Position numbers and translations under genes: made by a program. DNA of 64,000 bases from assembly GCF_000090795.2 (NCBI RefSeq), contig NW_003546245.1, positions 416,380 through 480,379 on the forward strand, given 5' to 3'. Origin of the DNA: Amphimedon queenslandica. Taxonomy: Eukaryota; Porifera; Demospongiae; Haplosclerida; Niphatidae. The notes under the pieces are model-generated. The model saw only the letters and a program-made list of their open reading frames with translations. It was not told the origin of the DNA and did not search any database. Position 1 is the stretch's first letter, and each line of letters begins with the position of its first letter. Below, piece by piece: positions 21,701 to 33,425 of the stretch.

Positions 21701-22951
21701 TAGAAACAACAAAAAAATTACGGACAAACAAGTAATATAAACATTTCTGTTTCACTGAAAAATGAGCATCACATAAAATTAATATTTAAATATTCACCTC
21801 CAGGTGCTACGTACAGACTCTCAGAGAAGCAGGTTATTAGCAATTTAATAATTTCCATTCTGTGCGAGTCAATCTGTTTATTAGTTCCGGGTGACTTAGA
21901 GGTGCCTATACCAGCCTCCCTGCATGTGTAGCATTAATAACCACACCCATAAACACTACCCTTACCATATGTAATCGGAACTGTCGAGAGACGCCAAATC
22001 TTCGTGTTTCTCCTGAAAAGAAGATATACACAGTATAATTATGTGGATGTAATGATTAGTGTATGTATGTGTAAATTCAATTTACTGGCCCTCCTTGATT
22101 TGATAAAGGTATGACAGTGAAGTCGGGACAAAAGAGCAAATCCTACATAACATAAGAATCACAATGATAGAAGCCAAAGAGAAAGAGAGACAGTGAAGAT
22201 AAAGGTAGTTGTGTCTCACCGTCAGTGAGTCCAGCAGTACTTGCGCTAGGGCAGGAGGTGAGCCCTGATCTGGAGCCTATTTATAACAAAAATGGATACT
22301 TTAATAATGTGAAGCTTAATGAATGAAAACCTCATTGACGTGAGCCGGGGTCCAAAAGAGAAGCCTCCAGTCTGGAGACTCAAATAAAAACGGAAGCAGG
22401 CGAGTCAAGAACCTCACGCAATTCAAAACTGAACAGAAAAAAAACAACAGAATAGTGTTGTGGTGAAAATGATGGTGTTTATATTAATAGTGATTACCAA
22501 TAACGTGTTCGTTTTCACCACTACAGGCAGTTGAAGCAGCTGCACTAATTCTTGAAACCAACTACATTAAACAATACATGTACATGTAAAGTATAATTAA
22601 TTATATATATACATAATTACATATGCACAAAATATAATTTTTCAATTTTATTTCATCGTTACGAGGCCCTCACTTTAAAACAAAGAGCAGTGAGGTTACC
22701 AGAGCGAGTGTTCATCATCTCTTTGATTTGTTCGTGAGTCAATGAAGTAAAGAAATCGTTACTAGTCAAGGATGGGTCGGACCAATATCTCTCCCAAAAA
22801 GAGTCGCCCAAACTCGCCACGGTCTAGAGGGCGGGAGAAAGAATAAAAGGCTCAATGTGTACCTGATTGGGATCATTATTAGTACTTGTTCATTTGTTAT
22901 AAGATCATTAATGGCCGTCTTGAAGGACTCCTTGCTCGAGCTGGAACCCAT
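18701..22951 (-). CDS. HID1: HID1, Golgi/dense-core-vesicle trafficking protein
   Basis: Peripheral trans-Golgi protein needed for dense-core-granule biogenesis in nematodes and mammals. The start is MGSSSSKESFKTAINDLITN; the MGxxxS start fits N-myristoylation, as in human HID1. Later exons read PNQWLAHFTSPANRHVLPLL with TSLLNVVCNYDPVGYGVPY, IGLLHVGVFILLVLSGDRNF with GVRLNKAYSHPVSMDLPRFS, HYLVFYLLEVFNNLIQYQFD, a low-complexity Ser/Glu linker (about 19920-19730), LPLHTVLRLLQVLVPQVEKL, NGTLVGLLPVPHPIIIRKYQ and a final HPPIWYETTVKLF. All align with human HID1 in order. Fifteen or more small exons. A minus-strand AATAAA (18710-18715) lies inside the last codons before the stop, hinting at a very short 3' UTR. 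Divergent with RSL1D1, only 65 bp between ATGs. Confidence 0.95.
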
Positions 22952-23002
22952 TTTGTTTCTAATTTAGAGGATTCTAATATTTCTTTGAGTTTCAGACTTG
23001 AC

Positions 23003-23008
23003 CACGTG
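23003..23008. promoter_or_regulatory. CACGTG E-box in the HID1/RSL1D1 promoter
   Basis: CACGTG lies 9 bp before the RSL1D1 ATG and 52 bp from the HID1 ATG, in a 65-bp shared gap. One of the recurrent start-proximal E-boxes in the window. Confidence 0.4.
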
Positions 23009-23016
23009 GCACCATC

Positions 23017-24106
23017 ATGGCATTTTTGAAGGAAGATCAAGTAAATTTCTCTCTTTTCCAGTTTTCATGACATTTATCCTTTTTTCCTTACAGGTGAAGC
23101 TAGCACTTGATGCTTTAAAAAAGTACCTCACTGAAGTAGAGGCTAAGAAGAAGCCTGATTTGCTTAAAGATGATCAATTTGTATACTTGACTGGAGAATA
23201 TAAAACAGCAAAACCTTATTCGTCCTCTCCAAAGAGAATGTAATGCTCTATTTTGCAATAATATATCTAAACATTAATTCGTGGCATGTTAGTAGGTGTG
23301 GCAATATGCTGTGAGGCCACACCCTTAATGTTTTTATTATTATTTTAATTTCATTTATGATTATTGTAATTTTTGCAGATTATTGCCTCATGGTTTAAAC
23401 GAGCCCGGAGCTGTCGATGTGTGCATTTTTACTAAAAATCCAAAAGCTGAAGTCAAGAAGCTTTTTGAAGAGAAAGGTGTCAAGCTGATAATAAAAGTAG
23501 GTCCATTATTAATAGTATTACTATTGATTCAAGACTGTTATGGCTGATTTGTCACTTAATTATACCTACTGCATTAATTTCAAATCTCTATGACTCTAGA
23601 TAATCCCTCTCACAAAGATTGGCACTCATTTCAAGTCGTTTGAAAGACGCAAGCAGCTGGCTGGGATGTACAACGTATTCTTGGCTGACAGTAAAATATT
23701 CCCTCTCTTATTTAAGAAGCTCGGCAAGGCTTTTCTTTTCAAAAGAGGACCACCTTTTCCGGTCGACTTATCAAAACCGAATCTAAAATCTGAACTGAAC
23801 GCCGCCATATCTGCCACTCATTATCGGACTAGTAAGACTACAGCACTCTCCGTTAGAATAGGGAAACTCTCGATGCCATCGGAGCACCTCCTCCAGAATT
23901 GTCTGACAGTGTGCAAGTATCTTGGTAAGCACGTCCCAAGAGGATGGAAGGAGATCAAGTCATTGTACATCAAGACAGTGACAAGTGTCTCTCTTCCTAT
24001 TCACAATAGTTTAGACGTAATGATACCAACTAAAATGGATGACGAAGGCAGCTTGAACGAGAATCAAGACCGAATTCAAAGAAAGAGATTGCGCATGGAT
24101 ATCTAA
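23017..24106 (+). CDS. RSL1D1: RSL1D1-like, ribosomal L1-domain nucleolar protein
   Basis: Four exons. Exon 1 is MAFLKEDQ (23017-23040). Exon 2 starts VKLALDALKKYLTEVEAKKK and includes DDQFVYLTGEYKTA. Exon 3 reads LPHGLNEPGAVDVCIFTKNP and KKLFEEKGVKLIIK. Exon 4 reads RRKQLAGMYNVFLADSKIFP, LLFKKLGKAFLFKRGPPFP and KTTALSVRIGKLSMPSEHLL. This is a single ribosomal-L1 fold with the FLAD and LGKxFxxKxxPxPV-type motifs of the RSL1D1/UTP30 group, which assist nucleolar ribosome assembly. The human protein has a long basic C-tail; here the tail is only a short RIQRKRLRMDI, so total length (about 260 aa) is closer to yeast Utp30. UTP30 is therefore an equally fair name. Confidence 0.85.
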
Positions 24107-24273
24107 CTGTTATTGTTGTTATTGATTTTCAAAGAAAAATTAGAAAATATTTTACACTTTTGTTATAAAGCGAGTCTCTATTATGTATTATAATATTAGA
24201 GAAATTTGTTATTTACAATGTTTACTGTATACAAAATGAATATATTTTTTGGAACTTTTATCCTGCTTCAATT

Positions 24274-25423
24274 TCAAGAGTGATTGCTACCGGCACTCTC
24301 ATTCCCCTGTCCTGTATTCTCCAGCGTCAATAGCGTGTTACTGTCAGCTGTACTCATTAATGGAATAAGTTGTACTGATGATGTACCAGGGAAGGGATTA
24401 AGTGTCATCAAGGTTTGTTGGATCGAAGAATTACCCGCTCCTCCACCTTTGAGTACCAGTTCTAGCTCCTGTCCATTCTCTAGTCTACTGATGTCCTTGT
24501 CTTTCCTTATAAGGACGTTGGGTAGTTTGCGTATCTTTGACACGTCGTCTGGCGATACTTCCAGTTCTTCACAAATATTCCTCAGTAGGTCAATGTATGA
24601 GAAAGTCTGGATGTCAACTTCAATGAAATCAGTTTCACCACTATCAGCTATACGGACTTTGACTGTAGCGATTTTTGACGAGTTTGAGCCTGAAGGAGAA
24701 ACAGAGACGATTAAAAGTCAATGCTAATTAAAAGTACAAGAAATTTAATAAGAATAACTGAATGTGTGGCATGCAACTGAAATCAAAACCCAATACCTTT
24801 CAAGCATCCTATTACAATATGGAAGTTGGTCACTGCTGCGTAGACATGTTATTGAGCGTGACGTATCATGCGTGAATTACTTCTCAATATGAACAAAACA
24901 ATAAAACAATAGTAGTACTACTGTATCGGCATAGTACCAAATGTGTGTACTCTAAATGGAGTACAAAATGGGCTGCTATTAGAGACATACGGGTCTCCTC
25001 ACTCTTTAATGTTACCCTATCTCTTCCTCATTAGTATATCTAGAAGCACTTACCATCGAAACATATTCGTTTAGCCTCAGGTATCGTTAGTATTGGTGGA
25101 GTATGAGGGGCATGAATAGGGTTTGGTAAAGTGACAGTAGTGATGCTATTGGAGATGGGAATATTGGAAAGGGTGGTGAGTGGAGAATGCTGCTGTATAA
25201 GCTGAGAGTTGTTAGCTAGCTGGGTTCCCACTTCTTGAATCTCTTGTCTTTTCTGAGCTGCAGAGGGTCGTCTTCGATTGCGTACCCAATTCTATTTAAA
25301 AAAAGATCATGGGAAAATTAATCGTTTTTTTGACAACAACCACAATGCTGAAAGCTAATCCTCTAGATAACGATATTCATGTTCACATGTGCCACCATTT
25401 GTCAATTAATTATTGTTAATAGA

Positions 25424-25458
<35 letters not shown>

Positions 25459-25874
25459 CGTTGCTATACCTTAATGACGTATAGCTCAAGTCCAGTCTGG
25501 TCAGCCGCTGCCTCATGTAAATGGTGGAGATTATGTGAAGCACTAACCATGCCAGTCTTGTAGAACTCCTCAAGAATCTTCTTCTGGTGTGGAAGTATCA
25601 CTGTTCTCTTTCCCTGCACTCTTGTAAAGAGTTGGACCTTTTGTTGCTGCAGTAGCTGTGGAGGTGGTGGCATGAGGTGTGTGCTGTTACCGCTATAAGG
25701 ACCCATGCCCATGCCTTGGCCGACATTACCCCCGTCTATCTCGCTCGTTATCTCCCCGTCAGTCTCACCAGAGTCTTCGTCATTCTCCTCTTCCTCTGGT
25801 TGTATGTGCTCTACCTCCACATGTACGTCCTCTAGCGGATTTGCTGCGTCAGAATTGGCGCCGTTACTGTTCAT
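24274..25874 (-). CDS. Divergent homeodomain protein fused to an ANKRD40-type C-terminal domain
   Basis: Exon 1 (25874 to about 25471) has an acidic N-terminus, GMGMGP and a Q/P run (MPPPPQLLQQQ), then KRTVILPHQKKILEEFYKTG. Exon 2 continues NWVRNRRRPSAAQKRQEIQE. Together they make a homeodomain with W48, N51 and R53 of helix 3 but F49 replaced by V; the intron falls just before the NW pair, a frequent homeobox intron position. Exon 2 goes on with a Ser/Thr/Pro/Ile linker. Exon 3 (about 24690-24274) holds a ubiquitin-like-length module KVRIADSGETDFIEVDIQTF...DVSKIRKLPNVLIRKDKDIS, which is the C-terminal domain of ANKRD40, then a Gly/Ser/Thr tail. The same module sits at 26689-26903 in the neighbouring gene with about 96% nucleotide identity. 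Probably a DNA-binding regulator; the specific homeobox class is not recognised. Confidence 0.75.
24448..24662 (-). repeat. Inverted duplicate arm A of the ANKRD40 C-terminal coding segment
   Basis: 215 nt that match 26689-26903 on the other strand with no indel and 9 mismatches by eye. Seven mismatches fall in the first ~62 nt of the coding direction and only two in the remaining ~153 nt. Homology stops abruptly at the codon for the last Lys of the shared module. Confidence 0.9.
25425..25457. repeat. (AAT)n microsatellite
   Basis: About 11 AAT units on the plus strand, just downstream of the donor of the homeodomain gene's first intron. Confidence 0.9.
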
Positions 25875-26072
25875 CTCTTGACTGATCGCACTCTTGTCCT
25901 ATCAACTCTGTGCTTATCAACTCTCTTGTCTCTTGTGTCAGTGTGTCAACCTGACCGTAAATCCCTACCTATTCTAATTGAACGAGCACTTAAAATTTTC
26001 ACCGCAATAGATCTATCTTTAATTATAAAGATTTCTAAATTATTTTTTGTCATTTGGATAAATAAAGTAAAC

Positions 26073-26906
26073 ATGGCGGACAAAGATGAGGCACTGAGAG
26101 AAGCTGTTTGCATAGGTAACATGGAGTCTGCAAGAAAACTGATCAAGATGGGAGCTTCTGTCAACTCTCAAAACATAGTTAATGGCTGGTAAGTCTGCAT
26201 TGCAAGTAAAAAAACATCATTAATAATTATTTTTAATTTTTTTTATTTTTAAAGGACGGCACTACATTGGGCCTGCAAGAGGGGACATAAGGATTTAGCA
26301 GAATACCTTTTATCTTCAGGAGCTGATCCATCAATAAAGTCATGCAAAGGAGAAACTCCGGACACCGTAACAACTGACAAAGAAATATCACAGCTCCTTT
26401 CAACAGGAGGGGAAGCAGCCATGAGTCCGGGAAATGATGAGGCCTTTCCTACTAATCCCCAACTCCCGATAATTCCAAATTACTTGAGAAACCCTCCATT
26501 TCCTTACACTGATACGTTAACGGAGCGTTCACTTGATCTCACTGATCTACATATATCAGAATCAAAATCAAACAATGATTCAAAATCTAATCAATCTGAA
26601 ATCAACTTTGATGATGCAAGTAATGGCAGAAATCACTCGAAATCAAGCGTCAATGACTCAGAAATCACAGCGAAGGAATCACTTAGGGTCAAAGTCCGTA
26701 TAGCTAATAGCGGCGAGACTGATTTCATTGAAGTTGACGTGCAGACTCTCTCATACATTGACCTACTGAGGAATATTTGTGAAGAACTGGAAGTATCGCC
26801 AGACGACGTATCAAAGATACGCAAACTACCCAACGTCCTTATAAGGAAAGACAAGGACATCAGTAGACTAGAGAATGGGCAGGAGCTAGAACTGGTACTC
26901 AAATAA
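26073..26906 (+). CDS. ANKRD40: ANKRD40 homologue, ankyrin-repeat protein
   Basis: Two exons. Exon 1 (26073 to about 26189) starts MADKDEALREAVCIGNMESA and includes KLIKMGASVNSQN. Exon 2 (from about 26255) reads TALHWACKRGHKDLAEYLLS and SGADPSIKSCKGETP, completing the ankyrin repeats. A Ser/Asn-rich linker follows (about 26420-26680), then LRVKVRIANSGETDFIEVDV and KIRKLPNVLIRKDKDISRLE to ELELVLK and stop. Human ANKRD40 has the same architecture (LVLKVRIqNPtETDFIEVEL, KIRKLPNtLLRKDKDvaRL, ELELVL), though it goes on for about 30 more residues. The molecular function is not established. The frame is open upstream of the ATG, but MADK has the better context and matches the family N-terminus. It sits head to head with the homeodomain gene that carries a copy of its C-terminal module. 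Confidence 0.9.
26689..26903 (+). repeat. Inverted duplicate arm B of the ANKRD40 C-terminal coding segment
   Basis: Partner of 24448-24662. The ankyrin gene is probably the donor, because animal ANKRD40 proteins already have this domain after the ankyrin repeats, whereas I know of no homeodomain protein with it. Confidence 0.9.
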
Positions 26907-26988
26907 TTTATTTATTTTTTAAAACAATGATTATTGATAGTATAAACAACATCTGTAGTGGTTATCATGGGTATGTGATTATGGTATA

Positions 26989-29031
26989 TTAAGAATTTAG
27001 GGGAAATAATCGTCGTAATTGTTCTAGAAATATCCACGTCAAGATCGTTTGGGGTCCTAATCTCGTAAATGATGGAACGAAACCCTGAGACAGTAGAAAT
27101 AAGATGAATGATAGTTTTGATTTGTTAAATTATTGTTACCTTAAAAAATCCCAGAGGTCCCAGTCTAGCTGTGTACAGTGTACAGTGGACTATCGACTGT
27201 TTGAAAGAATGATGATGATGTTAGTTTTCGTCAAACTATTACAATACCTTGTAGTCTCCAGGTTTTGCATTCATCATTCTAGTCTTTACCACATCAACTG
27301 GTTGTGTCATGGCAGTTGCTATAATACCCTGTACCGTGTGTGTGTGTGTGTGTGTGTGAGTGAATAATACAGGTAGATATTGGATACTAGTTAAACCAGT
27401 TCTGAGCTTACAGCTATAATGCTTGAAGAGAAATGAGTGATTATGTTGTCGGAGAAGATGCTAAAAAAAGTAGCAAGTACATGATCATGATCACAGTGAA
27501 TCATATACACTATACCTTGTAGATATTAGAAATTGTTTCACTTGTTCATACAATGCCACCTGGAAACAAGACACACCCATAAACCCTCCCCCCGTACTTG
27601 TGATTCGTACCTGTGATACAGTTACCAGCACTGCTCTTGTTATATTCAGTGAGGACCCACGCCATAAATTCATAACACCCTCTGCAATGAAACATGCACA
27701 TACAGTGCAATTATATGTCACCAGGATCATTATACCTTCTCTAATAACTCTAATTAGTCCATCTCCTATATGCTTGTAACTGTCAGAGAGTAAGATAAAG
27801 AGAGAGAGAGGATAAAAGAAGGCACATGTGCATGGTACACTTACTTTCTTCTCACTTCTAGAGCAACCTTTACATCATTCTGCATCCTGTTGGTAGAGGT
27901 GGAGAATAGATTATCATTAGCATAGCATTAATATTGAAAAACAATCATATTATTTTAAAATGTCCTGGATCTAAGGTGAAGTGTAGCTAGACTAATCATA
28001 TGACCTACATACTAATGCACGTGGAACAAGAGTGAGAACATGACTAATGTCGTTAAGGTATGCTTGCTTACTCCTCAAACATTGTAATTGATAATTTAGT
28101 GAGTAGAGGCTAATTATAACGTTGTGCCAATACTCAGGAGTTTCCACCATTACTCACTCATTTGAGATACTATAATGATGACTATGTTTCCTCTTACCTT
28201 ACATTCACCATGTCAGCTGGACTACCAACTAGACCACCACAAGCACCTACAAAAGGTTACATAGCCAGATTTAGTGATAAGATTTTAAGTTTATTAACAG
28301 CTGCTAGATAAGCATAATTAGCAAGATATGTACCTCCAATGGCGCCAATGACTATCTTCTGATAAAATGGTACATATCCTATTATGATTTGAAACAAACA
28401 TTAAGAGAAGACATTGTCTTTGTGTGTTACCTTTATCTGCTTGTATTTTTGCTCTCAGTACTTCATATATGCCAAATCTTGTCGTCGAATAGGATAACTG
28501 GGTAAAGGAAGCTTAAAGTGTTTAATGGGTTACAGTGTTATTGTTAATTTGTGAGGCAGGAAGTGAGGATTTTAAAGTTTTGTATAAGCAGTGTAGTTTA
28601 TAGTGTAGTCCTGATAATAAAGGACTGGGTACTATTAGCACTTATAGACAATACTGACCGAACAAAAGGCCAACTGATTATCAATAAAGGTCAGAGCTAG
28701 GGTCAAAGGGAAGGAGCAAATTGTTTTGTTTTTAATTTTTTTACACCACACCTGTCTCGCTAGTGATGCACTGAGTCCATTGTATAAGGCAAGATTCCCT
28801 TGCGTTCTGACTACGTTGACTGCCATAGAGAGTAGGCGCTTCTCTACTACCTGCTGTGTCTGCAAATGAACCTAAAGCAAGGGAAATAAAGAGAAAGAAT
28901 TGACACAGACCCTTGCAATCAGCCTAGTATACTTTGAGAAGGTCCAGAGGATGAGTGCAAGCAGCTGCTCCGGCAGAAGCAAGGCCACCAAGATACCATC
29001 TCTGCTTCTTCGTGCTCTTGTTCACCGACAT
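26989..29031 (-). CDS. SLC25A10: Mitochondrial dicarboxylate carrier
   Basis: Inner-membrane exchanger of malate or succinate for phosphate. The start is MSVNKSTKKQRWYLGGLASA. All three carrier signatures are visible: THPLDLLKVHLQTQQ (near 28950-28860), GSPADMVNVRMQNDVK (near 28220-27870) and TQPVDVVKTRMMNAKPGDYK (near 27290-27250). Diagnostic blocks SMAVNVVRTQGNLALYNGLS and LVTVSQVALYEQVKQFLIS match vertebrate SLC25A10 (RVVRTDGILALYSGLSASL, ALVTVGQLSCYDQAKQLVL). The last exons read VHCTLYTARLGPLGFFK and GFVPSFTRLGPQTILTWIFL, ending FLEQLRRLFPLNS. About nine or more small exons. Divergent with UTP6, 125 bp between ATGs. Confidence 0.93.
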
Positions 29032-29132
29032 TTTTTGAAGTTGGTGGGTGTGTTTAATTAATTGATTGTTATTAAATAATTATTGATCATTAAAATGATT
29101 GGTCACGCCCACATGTTTTACACATGTTGAAA

Positions 29133-29138
29133 CACGTG
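29133..29138. promoter_or_regulatory. CACGTG E-box in the SLC25A10/UTP6 promoter
   Basis: CACGTG inside the palindrome AACACGTGTT, 18 bp before the UTP6 ATG and 101 bp from the SLC25A10 ATG. Confidence 0.4.
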
Positions 29139-29156
29139 TTCAAGCTTGAATGAAAA

Positions 29157-32100
29157 ATGGCAGATTCAGTCAACCTAATCCTGGAGCGAATGCTCCCTCA
29201 TCTAGAGGAGTTACAGCATACTGGTATATTTCAGGAGGATGAGATAAGGTTTTGGAATGTCTTGTTAACTTATGCAATTTTGTTTCTTTTTAAAATAGAG
29301 ACATAGTTAAGAAAAGACGACAAATGGAGTATCAACTTTTTAGGCGTCCACCAAAGAAAGAAGACTATTTAAAAGCGATCGAAGTGATTTAAAATTATAA
29401 ATAATTTTTAATATCGGTTTCATTTTAGTTTGAATATAATTTAGACAAGCTTCGTAAGCTACGCAAAGAGGTGTGTGTATTTCTACTAATTATTAATTAT
29501 TAATATTTTGAAGAAAATGGGCGTAGTCGGCATGAGTCAGGATGGTGAATTTGGTATTATTAATAGGATTACTAGTCTATACAGGGTAAGCTCCTTCATC
29601 ATCATTACTCTTAAATTATCTTTAATTTTCAGAGGGCAACAACGTATTTCAAAGTGAGCCATAATTATTATAAATATTTTTATTCATTTTTTGTTATTTA
29701 GGATGATATATCCTTATGGCTTAATCACATTGACCACTGTAGATGTACTAACCAGCACACCATGACCAGTAAACTCTTTGGTAAAGCACTTGCTATTCAT
29801 CCCACTAATGTTGGTATGTTTATTGCTTTTACCATATTAACTGACAGGGTTGAACTAAACAGCTTGCTCCATAGCTAGCAAGCACTATAATAGAATGCAT
29901 GGTATTTGGAGCAACTTTAAAAATTTATAAAAAATCCAAACTTGATCGGAACCAGCTCAAAGTTTCTACACAACATAAGTACATGTATATGCATCAGAAA
30001 AAGTTATAAAAATAGAGAATTTTCTACTTTTCATTTTTGGCAAAATTTGACAAAAATCCCTGTACTATAGTACAGGGACTTTTGCCCGATTTTGGAGCAA
30101 CTTTAAAAATTTGTAAAAAAATCCAAACTTGATTGAAATGGACTAAAACTTTCTACGCAATATAAGAACATGTATATGCATCAGAAAACATTATAAAAAT
30201 TAAAAATTGTCCACTTTTCATCTTTGAAGAAATTTGGCGAAAGTCCCTGCACTATAGTACAGGGACTTTATGCCAGAATCCTGTGGGAAATTGATGATAT
30301 CCCATGTTGATTATAGGGTTGTGGATTATGGCAGCTAAGTTTGAGTTTGAGGAGAGACAGGACACTACGGCGGCAAGGGTTTTATTCCAAGAAGGGCTCA
30401 GAACTAATAGAGAGAGTGAGAAGTTATGGCTAGAAGTTAGCATTAAAATCTTCTTGCCTTATTATAATTATACTTTTATTATACAAAGTATTATAGACTG
30501 GAGCTATTGGCTGTTGATAAAGTATGCATATTATAGTGCTATTTTTCTATTTATTAATCTCTCTAGCTAAGAAAAAGAAAGAATGTTCTTATACTAAGTA
30601 CAAATGAAGTTAGAGTGATTGCTTTTTTTTAAGTAAAATGATTATCTTCACATTATAGGAGGCACCTAGTGATGATGTGATGGATTATGCCATCAGTTGG
30701 CTGGTCTATAATGAGGCAATCAAATCAATTCCAGGTGAAATGGAATATCTTATGTCATTTCATATTTTGTTTTGCAGATAATGCGTCATTTCGAATTGCT
30801 TTTCTACCAATCTTGGTTCAATTTGAAGAGACGCACAAGAGAGAGCAGGAGATATATGACAAGTAATATTTTCTTTTTCTCCTTTTATTTTAGTTCTTCC
30901 TCCCAGTCTGTTAGCTGATTTTCCTAATTCTGGTTTAGTACATGATGCTGTTGCCAAGAGGAATTGGCTTAGGATTAATAATGAAGACTCTCTCCCTGGT
31001 AACTGAAACTGCATCTAATGTAATGTGTAATACCCTTTTACACATAGTAAGTAAAGTTAAAGAACTAGAGAGAGAAACTGAGAGACTTTATAGAGAAGGG
31101 ATTGAGAACTTGAGTAGAGCTGAAGGTATATCGTGTTGTTTGTAACATTTTCATTCATCGTAACAATGATGATATTTCAGTTCCAGAAGAAGAAGAAGAG
31201 GTTTCTCTTTGGGAGAAGTATATACTTTGGTCTGTAGAGAGACTCCAATATTGGAATAGAAAGAAGGGGCAGGCAAATGAGGTGTGTTTGTGTGAATCAT
31301 TTTTAATGGCATGTTTAAGCAGCTACATGTATTTCTTCTCTCGTAGTCTGGGATTACTAAATTATTGGACATCTGCTCCAAGTGTTCTTCAAAAAGGAAA
31401 CTGAATGAATCTCTAGCTGTCAAAATGGTATTGTGTGTTTTCAAAATGACAATTTATGTAAATGATGTAACTCAAATTTGTGATTAGAATTACACGTTTA
31501 AACTTTCTGTATGGCATAATGGTCATCAATAATGTGTGTTGAGGGTATTTTTGGAGCTGTAGTTTTGGAAAGAATGGATTATACCCGCTTTTTCCTAAAT
31601 TTGGCATATTTTTCCAATGCTCAAAACTGTCAGAATAAACTCTCTTACATGGTATAAGGGCCTCAATATGTGTTAGAAAATTTGATTAAATGTTGATCGT
31701 ATCCACAATGCATGTAAGAATTAATTCATTTAGGTCAAGTTACTTCAAACTAATGGTTTACATGAGCCAGCTGGTATATTAGTGAAAGAGATGGTAATTC
31801 TCTTCCCCTTCTCCTGTCAGTTGTGGTTGATCAGACTTCACTCTGAGATATTAAATCAGGCAAACTTTGAGACTCTTTCTGATCTATTTCATGAGGCGAT
31901 CTTGTCAGTAAAAAAAGAAGTACATGTATGTTGCTGATTTTTACTTTACCATTTTCTTAATATTATCAATCCTATGCCTTTTTCCCAGCCATTGGCTACA
32001 CAGATTTGGCAGTTATATATTAATCAAGTCATCCTGAGGCACTCGTCAAGCCTTGATGAAATAGAATCAGTTTTTCAAGTATTAACCAACCATACAATAA

Positions 32101-32724
32101 CTATGTCTATTAGACTATTAATTTATCTAATTCAGTCTTGCCTGCAGTCATTGCCTTCAGCTAGTTCCGAACCTATTCTCCTCCAGTATTTAGATTGGGT
32201 ATATATTAGCAGAGGAATAAAGAGCATTCGTAACACTTACAAGAAGTAGGCAGAAGTCTCCATTTAGATTTTGGTTAATCATTTATTTCTTAGAATGTCA
32301 AAAGACAATCAACAATCTCTCTCAATCTGTGTTTACATGAAACTTGTCAGTTATGAAGTATCCGAGGTAACGTCTAAAATCTGTTGCATGTTTTGTATAT
32401 CAAAATATGCATGTCCAGTGACATTATGTCTCATGTCTCCATCAACAGGTTAGTATTAACAATAGAAGAATCGTTGACCTTTTTGAGGCAGCAATTAATA
32501 AGTATGGTTGCACTTCAACAGGTTTGTATCTGAATATTATAATAATATAACTCTCCATCTTCTCATTCTCACTTTAAGATTTGTGGTTAGAATACATAAA
32601 GACTGTAACATTGCTAGGCTCAGCCAGTGAGGTGAGTGACTTGTATTGGAGAGCTACTAAAACTCTTGATGGAGGGCTGATCGCCCAATTTATGAGTAGA
32701 CACAGCTGCTTGAATTTTTCTTAG
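29157..32724 (+). CDS. UTP6: UTP6, small-subunit processome HAT-repeat protein
   Basis: U3-associated protein of 18S rRNA processing. The first exon reads MADSVNLILERMLPHLEELQ and the next VKKRRQMEYQLFRRPPKKED. Then KMGVVGMSQDGEFGIINRIT, DDISLWLNHIDHCRCTNQHT and GLWIMAAKFEFEERQDTTAA with RVLFQEGLRTNRESEKLWLE form the half-a-TPR (HAT) repeats that mark UTP6. Later exons add more HAT-like helices and end WRATKTLDGGLIAQFMSRH, matching the family end. In the 32.5-32.7 kb exon, GTGAGT is coding rather than a donor, judged from frame and homology. An intron at about 29820-30310 carries two units of the 186-bp repeat. Convergent with LDAF1. Confidence 0.88.
29850..30285 (-). repeat. 186-bp-period repeat, two units in a UTP6 intron
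   Basis: The exact palindrome lies at 30058-30077 and a one-base variant (CCCTGCACTATAGTACAGGG) at 30246-30265, 188 bp apart. The left end has CAGGGTTGAACTAAACAGCT (near 29845) and AAGCACTATAATAG, resembling the reversed right end seen at 15.0 kb. Orientation on the plus strand is opposite to the 40.8-kb array. Confidence 0.8.
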
Positions 32725-32981
32725 CTTAAAAAACTATTAATTATTGTTTATACATTATCCGCCCCTCCTTTATACTGTGTTGTGTGTAAAAGTTATTATT
32801 ATAATTTGATAAACTTTGTACTTGTGGGGACAATTCACAGAAATGGGTAAATTTTACATTCGACATGTACACATGTTGAACATTTGAAAGGAGAAAAAGA
32901 CAAATAATTAGAGGGAGTGTGTGTGTGTGTGTGTAAGTCATGTGTTCTGTGTATTGTTAGTATAATATATAGGTTTTTAAT

Positions 32982-33425
32982 TCAGTCTTCTTTATCATCG
33001 CTGTTTGTAAAGCTTTCATGGGTTCCAGTAATCTCCGTTTCTCTTCTCAATCTTGTCTTTGCCCCTTTAACCAAATGTACCGAGGATTGTAGAGACACAA
33101 AAGCGAAATAAACCAGCGTTGCTGCCCCCGTACAACAACCAGCCATTGTTAGGGCGGCTGCTAGAGCCACTGCTAGCCCAATAACTCCACACAATACGAG
33201 AAACCCTTGCCAGACTATGGCGGCAATCATGGTGAATAATAATGTCCCAAGGGCAAAGGAGATGAAGGCCAATACGGGGAATACGGCAAAGCAAAGGAAA
33301 CTCCCTCCGGCGAACAGTCTAAGAGGATGTTCTGTACCATATTGGACCAGCTCATTAAAACGGGATGACATCCTATCACCAGAGAAAGAAGATGAAAATG
33401 TCTCCTTAAGTTTGAAGGCCGACAT
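32982..33425 (-). CDS. LDAF1: Promethin/LDAF1-like lipid-droplet protein (147 aa)
   Basis: Single-exon gene. The N-terminal helix (MSAFKLKETFSSSFSGDRMS) precedes GTEHPLRLFAGGSFLCFAVF and two long hydrophobic hairpins (about residues 33-110) with small-residue-rich turns (AVALAAALTMAGCCTGAAT), then a charged tail ending TNSDDKED. Layout and length match the promethin family (human LDAF1/TMEM159, 161 aa), where HPFLAFTLLVFIVMSAVPVG aligns with the first hydrophobic block. Family members mark lipid-droplet formation sites at the ER with seipin. Sequence identity is low, so the family call rests on the pattern of hairpins and the conserved block. Confidence 0.65.
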   Translation of the reverse strand: MSAFKLKETFSSSFSGDRMSSRFNELVQYGTEHPLRLFAGGSFLCFAVFPVLAFISFALGTLLFTMIAAIVWQGFLVLCGVIGLAVALAAALTMAGCCTGAATLVYFAFVSLQSSVHLVKGAKTRLRRETEITGTHESFTNSDDKED

